Assembly (NCBI GenBank): GCA_031259225.1
Contig: JAIRLT010000265.1
Location: forward strand, 1 to 5,232
Source of the DNA: Prevotellaceae bacterium
GTDB taxonomy: Bacteria; Bacteroidota; Bacteroidia; Bacteroidales; UBA932
Direction: 5' to 3'
Length of the DNA: 5,232 nt
The notes under the pieces: generated by a model
Databases searched by the model: none
Told to the model about the DNA's origin: nothing
What the model saw: only the letters and a program-made list of their open reading frames with translations
Shown here: piece by piece, positions 1 through 4,997 of the stretch
Layout of the letters: the number at the start of each line of letters is the position of its first letter
Numbering within the stretch: the stretch's first letter is position 1
Translations under genes and position numbers: made by a program

Positions 1-512
1 TGTATACCACGACTTATTCCGGCAGCGTAATTACCGCACTCACCGACGCTACCGGTTGTCCGGGTGTGTGGTGCGGCAGGGATGGCGAAGCTGCGGGATT
101 GTTGAACTGTTGCGCTACCGGCACAACGAATTGCAGCGGCACGTGCAAAACTACCGGAACTTATACAACTAACGACGGTGCTTGCACTGGGTCGTGCAAT
201 ACTGCTTACGTACAGTTGCGAAACCAATGCGGTGAAGTTGTGAACCCGAAATTTGATACCTATCAGGATGCAGCCTGTGGCTCCGACATCCTAGCATGTG
301 AGTGTCTTGCATGTAAAGAACGATGCGTGAGTCTCCAATATACTTATTGGTGGGTTCGTACATATGCTTCAGATCCATATCACCAATGCTTTTGTTTCAA
401 TCATAAAGGTGGTAGTGGTTATTATCTGCAACACAACATAATTGATGGTTCTGTGGAGCTCCCGGGTCATGATGCTTATGGCTCTCATATATTGCACAAC
501 AATGGTTGCTGA
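1..512 (+). CDS. Cysteine-rich exported-type protein A, 5'-truncated by window edge
   Basis: The reading frame is open from the first full codon at position 3 to the TGA at 510-512, giving 169 residues of the C-terminal part. The real start lies outside the window; the GTG at 66 is an internal valine codon within the conserved core. Residues encoded by 12-242 match residues 155-231 of protein B (3927-4904) at 62 of 77 positions, including the GCPGVWCG, CCATGTTNCSGTC and YTTNDGAC blocks. After the VV at the core's end, similarity falls to a thin framework (TY-x4-C, a CK-x2-C knot and a late CxC). At least 17 cysteines are present, suggesting disulfide bonding or metal binding outside the cytoplasm, but I recognise no named domain. 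By analogy with B, the missing N-terminus should carry a signal peptide. The DNA of the tail is visibly more AT-rich than the core. Function unknown. Confidence 0.85.
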   Translation, partial: YTTTYSGSVITALTDATGCPGVWCGRDGEAAGLLNCCATGTTNCSGTCKTTGTYTTNDGACTGSCNTAYVQLRNQCGEVVNPKFDTYQDAACGSDILACECLACKERCVSLQYTYWWVRTYASDPYHQCFCFNHKGGSGYYLQHNIIDGSVELPGHDAYGSHILHNNGC

Positions 513-651
513 TTGCTAAGCAGAATTGATAGTTTCTAAAAACCCATTAGAACGATTGGCTTTACAATAAAGTCATAGGTAATATATGTCTGTATTTTCA
601 ATGGTTTCATCGTGCAACCATGAATTGATAAAAATGTTCTCGAAATAGGTA

Positions 652-727
652 AAACAGGGGAAGGGGAAAAAAAATATAGCCCCTGTTTCTGCCGTTCAAT
701 ACCTAACATTACAACAATATTGAACGG
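652..727. other. Two tandem perfect-stem hairpins
   Basis: AAACAGGGG at 652-660 is the exact reverse complement of CCCCTGTTT at 680-688 (9 bp, 19-nt A/G-rich loop). Three bases later, CCGTTCAATA at 692-701 is the exact reverse complement of TATTGAACGG at 718-727 (10 bp, 16-nt loop). They stand directly before the terminator hairpin at 731-789, so the three may belong to one transcript: the structured 3' end of the protein A messenger, or a small RNA. The symmetry does not reveal the strand; the trailing T-run at 785-789 favours plus. Confidence 0.55.
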
Positions 728-730
728 TTA

Positions 731-789
731 AGGTGTCACGACACCCGAAAAGGAGCTATAATATAGCTTCGGTGTCAAGGCACCTTTTT
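731..789 (+). terminator. Rho-independent-type terminator downstream of protein A
   Basis: GGTGTCACGACACC (732-745) pairs imperfectly with GGTGTCAAGGCACC (771-784), and the interior contains the perfect inverted repeat AGCTATA-A-TATAGCT. The right arm is followed at once by TTTTTA. Each outer arm is also a small inverted repeat, so a cruciform form is possible. It lies about 220 bases past the stop of protein A, far for a terminator, so the messenger would have a long structured 3' tail. Confidence 0.6.
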
Positions 790-804
790 ATATTAAAGCG
801 AAGA

Positions 805-837
805 CAAAAATACGAAAAAATAACAATACTATACAAA
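805..837 (-). promoter_or_regulatory. Possible Bacteroidota-type promoter reading leftwards
   Basis: On the minus strand the sequence reads TATTTTTG (805-812), matching the -7 consensus TAnnTTTG, with a TTTG (834-837) 21 bases upstream as a candidate -33 element. It would start RNA near 798, running into the three hairpins antisense to the tail of protein A. The surroundings are AT-rich, so a chance match is quite possible. Confidence 0.3.
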
Positions 838-950
838 TAAAATTAAGATGGTTACAAATACGGGTATTCTTAATCGAAGTCACGGCGTATGAAAACGGCG
901 CGTGGTGGCTGCATTTTCTCTTGGTGGTCGTGTTCCGGTAGGCTGGGCAG

Positions 951-993
951 CTAATGTAACTAATGTGCTAATGTGACTAATGTGTTAATGTGA
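951..993. repeat. Short tandem repeat, CTAATGTG(A) units
   Basis: Five successive units of 9, 8, 9, 8 and 9 bases are seen: CTAATGTAA, CTAATGTG, CTAATGTGA, CTAATGTG and TTAATGTGA. This is about two and a half copies of a 17-bp unit. It is non-coding and leads directly into the palindromic element at 996-1019. Confidence 0.85.
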
Positions 994-995
994 TT

Positions 996-1062
996 AATTG
1001 GCTGGCGCGTCAGCTAATTCTTAGTTCTTAACTCTTAGTTCTTAACTCCTCTGGCGCGCCAG
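996..1062. repeat. GC-rich palindromic elements between AT-rich repeats (punA 3' side)
   Basis: Two related palindromes flank the 14-bp tandem repeat. AATTGGCTG (996-1004) pairs with CAGCTAATT (1011-1019) with one G-T wobble around a GCGCGT loop. CTGGCG/CGCCAG (1051-1062) is a perfect 12-bp palindrome. A decayed version, GGCTGGGCAGCT, lies at 941-952. The same GGCTGGCGCG-CAGCC core recurs three times between punA and mtaD. No T-run follows the stems on the minus strand, so they are not classical terminators for punA. Confidence 0.7.
1020..1047. repeat. Two perfect copies of a 14-bp tandem repeat
   Basis: CTTAGTTCTTAACT occurs at 1020-1033 and again at 1034-1047 with no change, set exactly between the two GC-rich palindromes. 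Confidence 0.85.
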
Positions 1063-1063
1063 C

Positions 1064-1091
1064 CATTTTCCATTTTCCACTTTCAATTTTC
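1064..1091. repeat. 7-bp tandem repeat entering the 3' end of punA
   Basis: Units CATTTTC, CATTTTC, CACTTTC and AATTTTC follow one another. The last two cover the punA stop codon (1083-1085) and its final codons, so the repeat tract determines the last residues of that protein. Confidence 0.7.
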
Positions 1092-1922
1092 AACTAAATG
1101 CAGGCGTGCAATCATTTCGGTGAAGAGCGTGGACATCACGCCGGCAGCCCGGTTGGCGGCTTTGACCACATCGTCGCTGTCGTTTACGTAGTCAGAGGGA
1201 AATTCATGCGCTTCGTTGGTGATAACCGACATGCCGAATACACGCATGCCGCAGTGCCGCGCAACAATCACTTCCGGCACGGTGGACATCCCCACAGCGT
1301 CGGCGCCGGCAGTACGGAAAAAGCGGTATTCCGCCGGCGTTTCGTAGGTAGGACCGGTGCCGCCCAAATAAACGCCTTTTTGCAGCCGGATATGGCGTTC
1401 CCCGGCAATGGTCTCGGCTAACCGGATTAGGGCAAGGTCATAGGGGCGCGTCATATCGGGAAAGCGGGGTCCCATTTCTTCCACATTTTTCCCAATCAGC
1501 GGATTGGGCAACAGGTTGATGTGGTCGCGGATAATCATCAGGTCGCCGACCCTGTAGTCAAAGTTCACGCCGCCGGCTGCGTTGGACACAAACAGGTTCC
1601 TGACCCCGGCAAAGTACATCGCCCGCACGGGGCAGGTTACTTCCTGCATCGAGTAGCCCTCGTAATAGTGGAAGCGACCCTGCATTGCCAACACCTTTTT
1701 CCCGCCCAATGTGCCGTAAATTAAATTCCCCTTATGCCCCGTCGCGGTGGAACGTACAAAGTGCGGGATATCGGCATAGGGAATGATTACCGGGCATTCA
1801 ATCTGTTCGGCAAGCTTGCCGAGCCCGCTGCCGAGGATGATAGCAATCCCGGGTTTTTCACCGCGTATTTTCGCCGAAATAAAAGCGGCGGTTTCCTTGA
1901 ATTTTATTACACGTTCGTCCAT
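1083..1922 (-). CDS. punA: Purine nucleoside phosphorylase (trimeric, NP-II family)
   Basis: A 279-residue cytoplasmic enzyme of normal length for the family, expected to convert inosine, guanosine and related 6-oxopurine nucleosides plus phosphate into free base and (deoxy)ribose-1-phosphate. By correspondence with the mammalian enzyme, phosphate ligands are visible: GSGLG (Ser32), His63, the GRFHYYEGY block (Arg83, His85), SNAAGG (Ala115) and Ser213 in GMSTVPE. Purine-binding residues are Glu194 in GPTYETPAE, Met212, and Asn236 in ITNEA. Asparagine at that site is the 6-oxopurine mark; methylthioadenosine phosphorylases carry aspartate there. The ATG at 1920-1922 begins the usual N-terminal helix and no better start exists; no Shine-Dalgarno is seen, as is usual in Bacteroidota. 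It lies 167 bases downstream of mtaD on the same strand, with no recognised promoter between, so co-transcription is plausible. The family is certain; the preferred nucleoside is not. Confidence 0.95.
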   Translation of the reverse strand: MDERVIKFKETAAFISAKIRGEKPGIAIILGSGLGKLAEQIECPVIIPYADIPHFVRSTATGHKGNLIYGTLGGKKVLAMQGRFHYYEGYSMQEVTCPVRAMYFAGVRNLFVSNAAGGVNFDYRVGDLMIIRDHINLLPNPLIGKNVEEMGPRFPDMTRPYDLALIRLAETIAGERHIRLQKGVYLGGTGPTYETPAEYRFFRTAGADAVGMSTVPEVIVARHCGMRVFGMSVITNEAHEFPSDYVNDSDDVVKAANRAAGVMSTLFTEMIARLHLVEN

Positions 1923-2089
1923 AGGATTTCTAATTTCTGATTGGCTAGCGCAGGCAGCCTAATTTATAATTTCTGATTTCTAATTTCTAATTAGCTGGCG
2001 CGGCAGCCTAATTTATAATTTCTAATTTCTGATTTCTAATTGGCTGGCGCGGCAGCCTAATTCATAATTCATAATTTATAACTCATAAT
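1923..2089. repeat. Three ~50-bp units: AT-rich microrepeats with GC-rich palindromic core
   Basis: The cores GGCTAGCGCAGGCAGCC (from 1943), AGCTGGCGCGGCAGCC (from 1993) and GGCTGGCGCGGCAGCC (from 2042) are spaced 50 and 49 bases apart. Between them run degenerate repeats of TAATTTCTGATTTC type, changing to ATTCATA type near the mtaD stop at 2090-2092. Each core can form a 4-5 bp GGCTG/CAGCC stem. The block fills the whole punA-mtaD spacer. It is a dispersed intergenic repeat in organisation, not a CRISPR, because no unique spacers are present. Confidence 0.8.
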
Positions 2090-3340
2090 TCATAGCATTA
2101 ATTTGCGTGCCGTGCGGGCGGCGTTTTCGAGGATAGCTTCTTCGTCCGGTACGCGGCGGTTTTCCATGAGGATGCGACCGTCGCAGAGGACGGTGTCCAC
2201 GCAACTACCGTGCGAAGCGGAATAAAGGAGGTTGGAGGCAAAATGGAAATCCGGCGTAAAAGCGTATGACTGCAAATCAATCAAACAAAGGTCGGCAAGG
2301 GCGCCGGGGGCGATTTTCCCGGCATTCACCTGCAAGATGCGGGCGCCGTTGCCGGTGATACATTGCAATGCTTCGCCGACGGGCATCACCGTCGGGTCGC
2401 ACCGCCAGCCTTTTTGCAGCAGGGCAGCGATTTTTGCCGCTTCCAGCAGGTCTAAGTTATTGGACGATCCACAGCCGTCGGTGCCGATGCCGACCGTAAT
2501 GCCTGCAGCTTTCATTTCACTGTACCTGAACGCATGCCCCGACCCGATTTTCAGGTTGGAGTTGGGGTTATGCACAACTTTCACGTCGTGATCGGCGAGG
2601 AGCTGTATCTCTTCATCGTCCACATACAGGCAGTGGGCGAGCACCAGATGCGGCGAAAGCAGTTTCAATTTATGCAGGTAGCGCACGGGACTAAGCCCGA
2701 AATCTTTTACTGCATTCCGGTATTCCGTTTGCGTTTCGGCAAGGTGCAGGTGGATGAGGAGGCGGTTAGCGGCGGCGAAATCGCGCACCCATTGCAGCGT
2801 GCCGCCCGAAACGGTATAGATAGCATGCGGCGCAAGGGCAAACGAAATCCGTTCGCTGCGCGGGACAGCGAAATTCTGTTCGGTTTCGCGCTTGAACTGC
2901 GCGGCTACTTCCGGACGGAAAAAATCAAAGATCGTAGCGCCCAGTGTGGCGCGCAGCCCCATATCCTCCACCGCGCGCAGCACGGCGGGATAGGTCATGT
3001 ACATATCATTGAAACACGTGGTGCCGGTCTTAATCATTTCGAGGCAGGCAAGCCGGACGCCGTGGTATACGTCTTCCCCGGTGAGGTTTTTTTCGTAGGG
3101 CCAGATTTTTTCATTCAGCCATTGTTCCAGCGGCATATCGTCGCCGAAACCGCGGAAAAGCGTCATAGCCGAATGGGTATGCCCGTTAATAAAACCCGGC
3201 ATTACGGCTTTGCCCGTACCGTCAATCACTTTCCCGGCTTTGTCGGGTAGCCCCTTCCCGACCTTTTTAATAAATTTCCCGTCGATGAAAATATCCGTCG
3301 TTTGTTGGTCGAGTTGTATGTTTTTAATAAGAATAGTCAT
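2090..3340 (-). CDS. mtaD: 5-methylthioadenosine/S-adenosylhomocysteine deaminase (amidohydrolase)
   Basis: A 416-residue metal-dependent amidohydrolase expected to deaminate 5'-methylthioadenosine, S-adenosylhomocysteine and often adenosine to the inosine form with release of ammonia, in the cytoplasm. Diagnostic residues are all present: metal-binding His54 and His56 in PGFINGHTH, followed by the MTLFRGFGDD...WL block typical of this subfamily; His199 and catalytic Glu202 in HLHLAE; His236 in LAHC; HNPNSNLKIGSG; and Asp288 in GIGTDG. The C-terminus returns to the small beta domain (GKIAPGALADLCLIDL, then VLCDGRILMENRR). Length and order fit the characterised Thermotoga enzyme TM0936. The ATG at 3338-3340 directly precedes the N-terminal beta strand. 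A TATCTTTG promoter box lies about 75 bases upstream, and punA follows downstream in the same direction, supplying the next step. Guanine deaminase or other amidohydrolase activities are less likely given the motif set. Confidence 0.92.
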   Translation of the reverse strand: MTILIKNIQLDQQTTDIFIDGKFIKKVGKGLPDKAGKVIDGTGKAVMPGFINGHTHSAMTLFRGFGDDMPLEQWLNEKIWPYEKNLTGEDVYHGVRLACLEMIKTGTTCFNDMYMTYPAVLRAVEDMGLRATLGATIFDFFRPEVAAQFKRETEQNFAVPRSERISFALAPHAIYTVSGGTLQWVRDFAAANRLLIHLHLAETQTEYRNAVKDFGLSPVRYLHKLKLLSPHLVLAHCLYVDDEEIQLLADHDVKVVHNPNSNLKIGSGHAFRYSEMKAAGITVGIGTDGCGSSNNLDLLEAAKIAALLQKGWRCDPTVMPVGEALQCITGNGARILQVNAGKIAPGALADLCLIDLQSYAFTPDFHFASNLLYSASHGSCVDTVLCDGRILMENRRVPDEEAILENAARTARKLML

Positions 3341-3356
3341 GGATGTAGCGATAAGA

Positions 3357-3410
3357 TAATGTGGAAATGTGATGATGTGGTGATGTGTCCGGCGCTAATT
3401 CATAATTTAT
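3357..3410. repeat. Degraded copy of the intergenic repeat mosaic
   Basis: GATGTGGTGATGTG-type microrepeats, a short CCGGCGC core and a TAATTCATAATTT tail reproduce in shortened form the arrangement seen at 941-1091 and 1923-2089. It occupies the mtaD leader between its promoter and start codon. Confidence 0.45.
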
Positions 3411-3416
3411 TTGTTG

Positions 3417-3424
3417 CAAAGATA
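3417..3424 (-). promoter_or_regulatory. -7 promoter box for mtaD
   Basis: The minus strand reads TATCTTTGCAAC, an exact match to the Bacteroidota -7 consensus TAnnTTTG. I see no TTTG at the expected -33 distance. The predicted RNA start near 3410 gives mtaD a leader of about 70 bases, and probably serves punA too. Confidence 0.6.
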
Positions 3425-3467
3425 CAAAAAAATGATGTGAAAATTTTTTGAAAAAATGTCAAAAAAG

Positions 3468-3498
3468 TTTGTAAATAAAAAATATTGTAATATATTTG
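3468..3498 (+). promoter_or_regulatory. Full Bacteroidota promoter (TTTG-N19-TATATTTG)
   Basis: TTTG at 3468-3471 and TATATTTG at 3491-3498 are separated by exactly 19 bases, matching the phylum's -33/-7 consensus in both elements and spacing. RNA should start at about 3503-3506, directly before the structured segment and about 420 bases before protein B. It is the best promoter in the window and stands back-to-back with the mtaD promoter. Confidence 0.75.
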
Positions 3499-3504
3499 TG
3501 CCGT

Positions 3505-3735
3505 TAATATGCTTCTTTGACATGTTGGAATTGATATATTAAAATATATCGCTTTAACTTTTATTCTGCGAAGAATACGAAATGTAGAAAATTTTGACAA
3601 AGCAAGAATATAAGTAATAGCAACCATTCCAAGAGTGGAAATGAGTTGTTGCACTTATTTGCTTTGTGGGTTTTCTACAACCTCGTATTCTTAATAAGTA
3701 TAACTACCATTTCCACTTGTTGCTTTTAGTGGAAT
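3505..3735 (+). ncRNA. Candidate structured RNA (rod hairpin plus pseudoknot-capable tail)
   Basis: Starting just after a consensus promoter, the segment contains a long imperfect hairpin at 3571-3692. Successive perfect stems are 10 bp (AAGAATACGA with TCGTATTCTT), 9 bp (3583-3591 with 3671-3679), 9 bp (ACAAAGCAA with TTGCTTTGT), 6 bp (ATAAGT with ACTTAT), 5 bp (GCAAC with GTTGC) and a 4-bp apical TTCC/GGAA stem. AGTGGAAATG at its apex (3634-3643) is exactly complementary to CATTTCCACT at 3708-3717, which can instead pair with AGTGGAA (3728-3734). No coding potential is evident and no T-rich terminator follows, so the 3' end is uncertain. It could be a free RNA (the rod shape recalls 6S RNA), a regulatory leader of protein B, or a small inverted-repeat element. 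I cannot assign a known family. Confidence 0.45.
3517..3550 (+). promoter_or_regulatory. 18-bp near-palindrome and sigma70-like hexamers
   Basis: GATATATT-AA-AATATATC (3533-3550) is a perfect inverted repeat with a 2-base centre, about 30 bases inside the predicted transcript, and could be an operator for a dimeric regulator. It overlaps TTGACA (3517-3522), 17-base spacer, TAAAAT (3540-3545), a near-consensus enterobacterial-type promoter, which the primary sigma factor of Bacteroidota does not normally use. Confidence 0.3.
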
Positions 3736-3771
3736 AAGGAAAAAATCACGGTAAAAGTTGAAGAAACTAAA

Positions 3772-3897
3772 ACAGAAACAAACAAAGCCGTTGTTTCTGT
3801 AATAAATGGCAGCAGATAAAAACTTGCAGCAGGGGGTTGTTTTATGAAAAAAGTTTGTGTTTGTGGGTACGCGTATGAAACAATCCCAGGGCTGCAA
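3772..3897. other. Two further hairpins in the leader of protein B
   Basis: ACAGAAACAA (3772-3781) pairs perfectly with TTGTTTCTGT (3791-3800). Next, TTGCAGC (3824-3830) pairs with GCTGCAA (3891-3897), and inside it GGGGTTGTTT (3833-3842) pairs with AAACAATCCC (3878-3887) with one wobble. The second stem encloses the ATG of the small ORF at 3844. Neither hairpin has a plus-strand T-run; on the minus strand each is followed by a short T-rich stretch, so a leftward terminator role is also possible. Confidence 0.5.
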
Positions 3898-3921
3898 AAA
3901 ATAATAACAATAAAAAATTAA
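3844..3921 (+). CDS. Small ORF (25 codons) with CxCGY motif just upstream of protein B
   Basis: ATG at 3844 opens a frame encoding MKKVCVCGYAYE and 13 further residues, ending in TAA at 3919-3921, five bases before the ATG of protein B. The start resembles the first knuckle of rubredoxin or rubrerythrin (VCxxCGYxYE), but with one residue missing between the cysteines and no second CPxC pair, so it cannot be a working rubredoxin. It may be a decayed fragment, a leader peptide whose translation affects the hairpin at 3824-3897, or chance. There is no other support for translation. Confidence 0.22.
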   Translation: MKKVCVCGYAYETIPGLQKIITIKN

Positions 3922-3926
3922 ATTCT

Positions 3927-4904
3927 ATGAAAAAAATTATCTTTTTTTTCGCCCTGCTTGCAAGCATGACTGCAAGCGCGGCAGTAACGGTTACGCCGTT
4001 AAGTGTTGATTATGCTACCCGAAAAGTAACCTTTAGCGTATCTTGGACGGGCAGCGCCGCCAACAACCGCGTGTGGGTCTGGGTAGATTTATGCCCTGTC
4101 GCCGGCACAACCGCCGGTGCGTTTGCCAAAGCCGAACTCAGCAATCCGTCCGCCATTACCGGCGGCATTTCCACTGTTACCGGCAACACGCGCGGCTTTT
4201 ATGTAACGACCAACCCCTCGACCGTAACTGCCGTATTGAGCAACGCCACTGGTAAATTCAACTGGTGCGCTTACGGCAGCGACTACCCACCCAATGCAAA
4301 AGACAACAGCAGTGGCGGCTATACGTTAAGAGGTACGCTGCCGTTTATTGTCACTACTTCCGCCGGAACAACGGAAGTAAAAGCCAACACTTATTCCGGC
4401 GGCACGATTACCGCACTCACCGACGCCACCGGTTGTCCGGGCGTGTGGTGCGGCAAAAACGGCGAAGCGCCGGGACTGTTGGATTGTTGCGCAACCGGCA
4501 CCACCAATTGCAGCGGGACGTGTAAAACCAACGGGACTTATACTACAAATGACGGTGCATGCGCCAGCGCGTGCAAAACTGCGTATAAGCGGGTAAGAAA
4601 CCAATGTGGTGTGGTGGTATCCACATCAAGCGAGACTTATAGCAATAGCTCTTGTTACACAAATTGTACATATGCTAATTCTTGTGCTGGATGTAAGCAA
4701 TTCTGCACTGACCGTGGAACAAAGTATGCGTCACTGTGCCCCGGTCGCTGCAGATGCAGTGATGTAAAATGCCCGAATGCTTGCTTTGGTTGCGCTATAG
4801 GCGCCGCTGATGATTATACATACAAAAACAATACATGGAATTATTCAGCGAGCATAACTGCTAAAGATGCATGGGATTGTACGCAACATACTTGGTGTAA
4901 CTAA
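3927..4904 (+). CDS. Secreted cysteine-rich protein B, complete
   Basis: 325 residues. A clear signal peptide (MKK, hydrophobic IIFFFALLASM, then TASAA) with cleavage likely after residue 18 or 19 sends it out of the cytoplasm. Residues 20-150 look like a beta-sandwich-type domain rich in Thr, Ser, Val and Trp (VTFSVSWTG, RVWVWVDLCPV, GKFNWCAYGSDYPP) with only two cysteines. Residues 155-231 are the core shared with protein A (62 of 77 identical), followed by a tail with dense cysteines (CAGCK, CRC, CPNACFGC); the protein has about 24 in all. No type IX secretion C-terminal signal, membrane anchor or lipobox is visible. The DNA of the tail is more AT-rich than the first two thirds. No promoter box is seen close upstream; transcription may come from 3468-3498 through the structured leader. 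I do not recognise a named family; a surface or secreted diversifying protein is inferred. Confidence 0.9.
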   Translation: MKKIIFFFALLASMTASAAVTVTPLSVDYATRKVTFSVSWTGSAANNRVWVWVDLCPVAGTTAGAFAKAELSNPSAITGGISTVTGNTRGFYVTTNPSTVTAVLSNATGKFNWCAYGSDYPPNAKDNSSGGYTLRGTLPFIVTTSAGTTEVKANTYSGGTITALTDATGCPGVWCGKNGEAPGLLDCCATGTTNCSGTCKTNGTYTTNDGACASACKTAYKRVRNQCGVVVSTSSETYSNSSCYTNCTYANSCAGCKQFCTDRGTKYASLCPGRCRCSDVKCPNACFGCAIGAADDYTYKNNTWNYSASITAKDAWDCTQHTWCN

Positions 4905-4977
4905 AAACTTAAACATAAAATTCAGGTATGAGCAATACAACTGCCACGGTGGAATACTGTGTCAGGAAATTTTCTAT

Positions 4978-4985
4978 TACCTTTG
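4978..4985 (+). promoter_or_regulatory. -7 promoter box TACCTTTG
   Basis: TACCTTTGCA matches the Bacteroidota -7 consensus TAnnTTTG exactly. No clear TTTG stands at the -33 distance. It would start RNA near 4991, just before the remnant reading frame at 4998-5078. Confidence 0.4.
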
Positions 4986-4997
4986 CAGCGAATATAA

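Larger units (their letters stand above)
513..1082. other. Non-coding region between protein A and punA
   Basis: No convincing gene is visible on either strand. The first ~140 bases after protein A are AT-rich, with only a small hairpin (ATGGTT 601-606 with AACCAT 616-621). Then come three consecutive hairpins (652-789), an AT-rich stretch with a possible minus-strand promoter (805-837), and from about 940 a mosaic of short tandem repeats and GC-rich palindromes running into the 3' end of punA. I see nothing assignable in 845-940. Transcription from A and from punA converges here, so the region is expected to hold termination signals. Confidence 0.7.

Noticed and set aside
66..68. GTG as start of protein A
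   Set aside because: The frame is open to the window edge and the codons before it (from 12) align with the shared core of protein B, so the GTG is internal.
12..512. Diversity-generating retroelement acting on the protein tails
   Set aside because: There is no template-repeat pair with adenine-limited differences, the tails differ in length and sequence throughout, and no reverse transcriptase is present in the window.
1098..1421. Plus-strand open frame inside punA, with similar ones at 1521-1724 and 1734-1940
   Set aside because: These are antisense shadows of a well-conserved enzyme.
1923..2089. CRISPR array
   Set aside because: The ~50-bp period repeats the AT-rich parts as well as the core, so there are no unique spacers, only three units, and no cas gene in the window.
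2534..3250. 238-residue open frame on the plus strand inside mtaD
   Set aside because: It is wholly antisense to a gene with all the catalytic motifs of its family, and its own translation has no recognisable domain or start context.
3400..3654. 84-residue minus-strand open frame across the mtaD promoter and the rod hairpin
   Set aside because: It overlaps two promoter signals and an RNA-like inverted repeat, and its composition (Phe, Ile, Tyr, Asn) is that of translated AT-rich DNA.
3571..3692. Miniature inverted-repeat transposable element
   Set aside because: Terminal repeats of 10 bp exist, but I see no target-site duplication at the ends (TTCTGCG versus AATAAG), and a promoter points into it. 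Not excluded without a copy-number search.
3691..3897. 68-residue minus-strand open frame in the protein B leader
   Set aside because: Low-complexity Phe-rich translation over hairpins; no domain, promoter or neighbour support.
4326..4604. Minus-strand frame antisense to the protein B core
   Set aside because: The plus-strand frame is conserved at protein level with protein A, so the antisense frame is a shadow.
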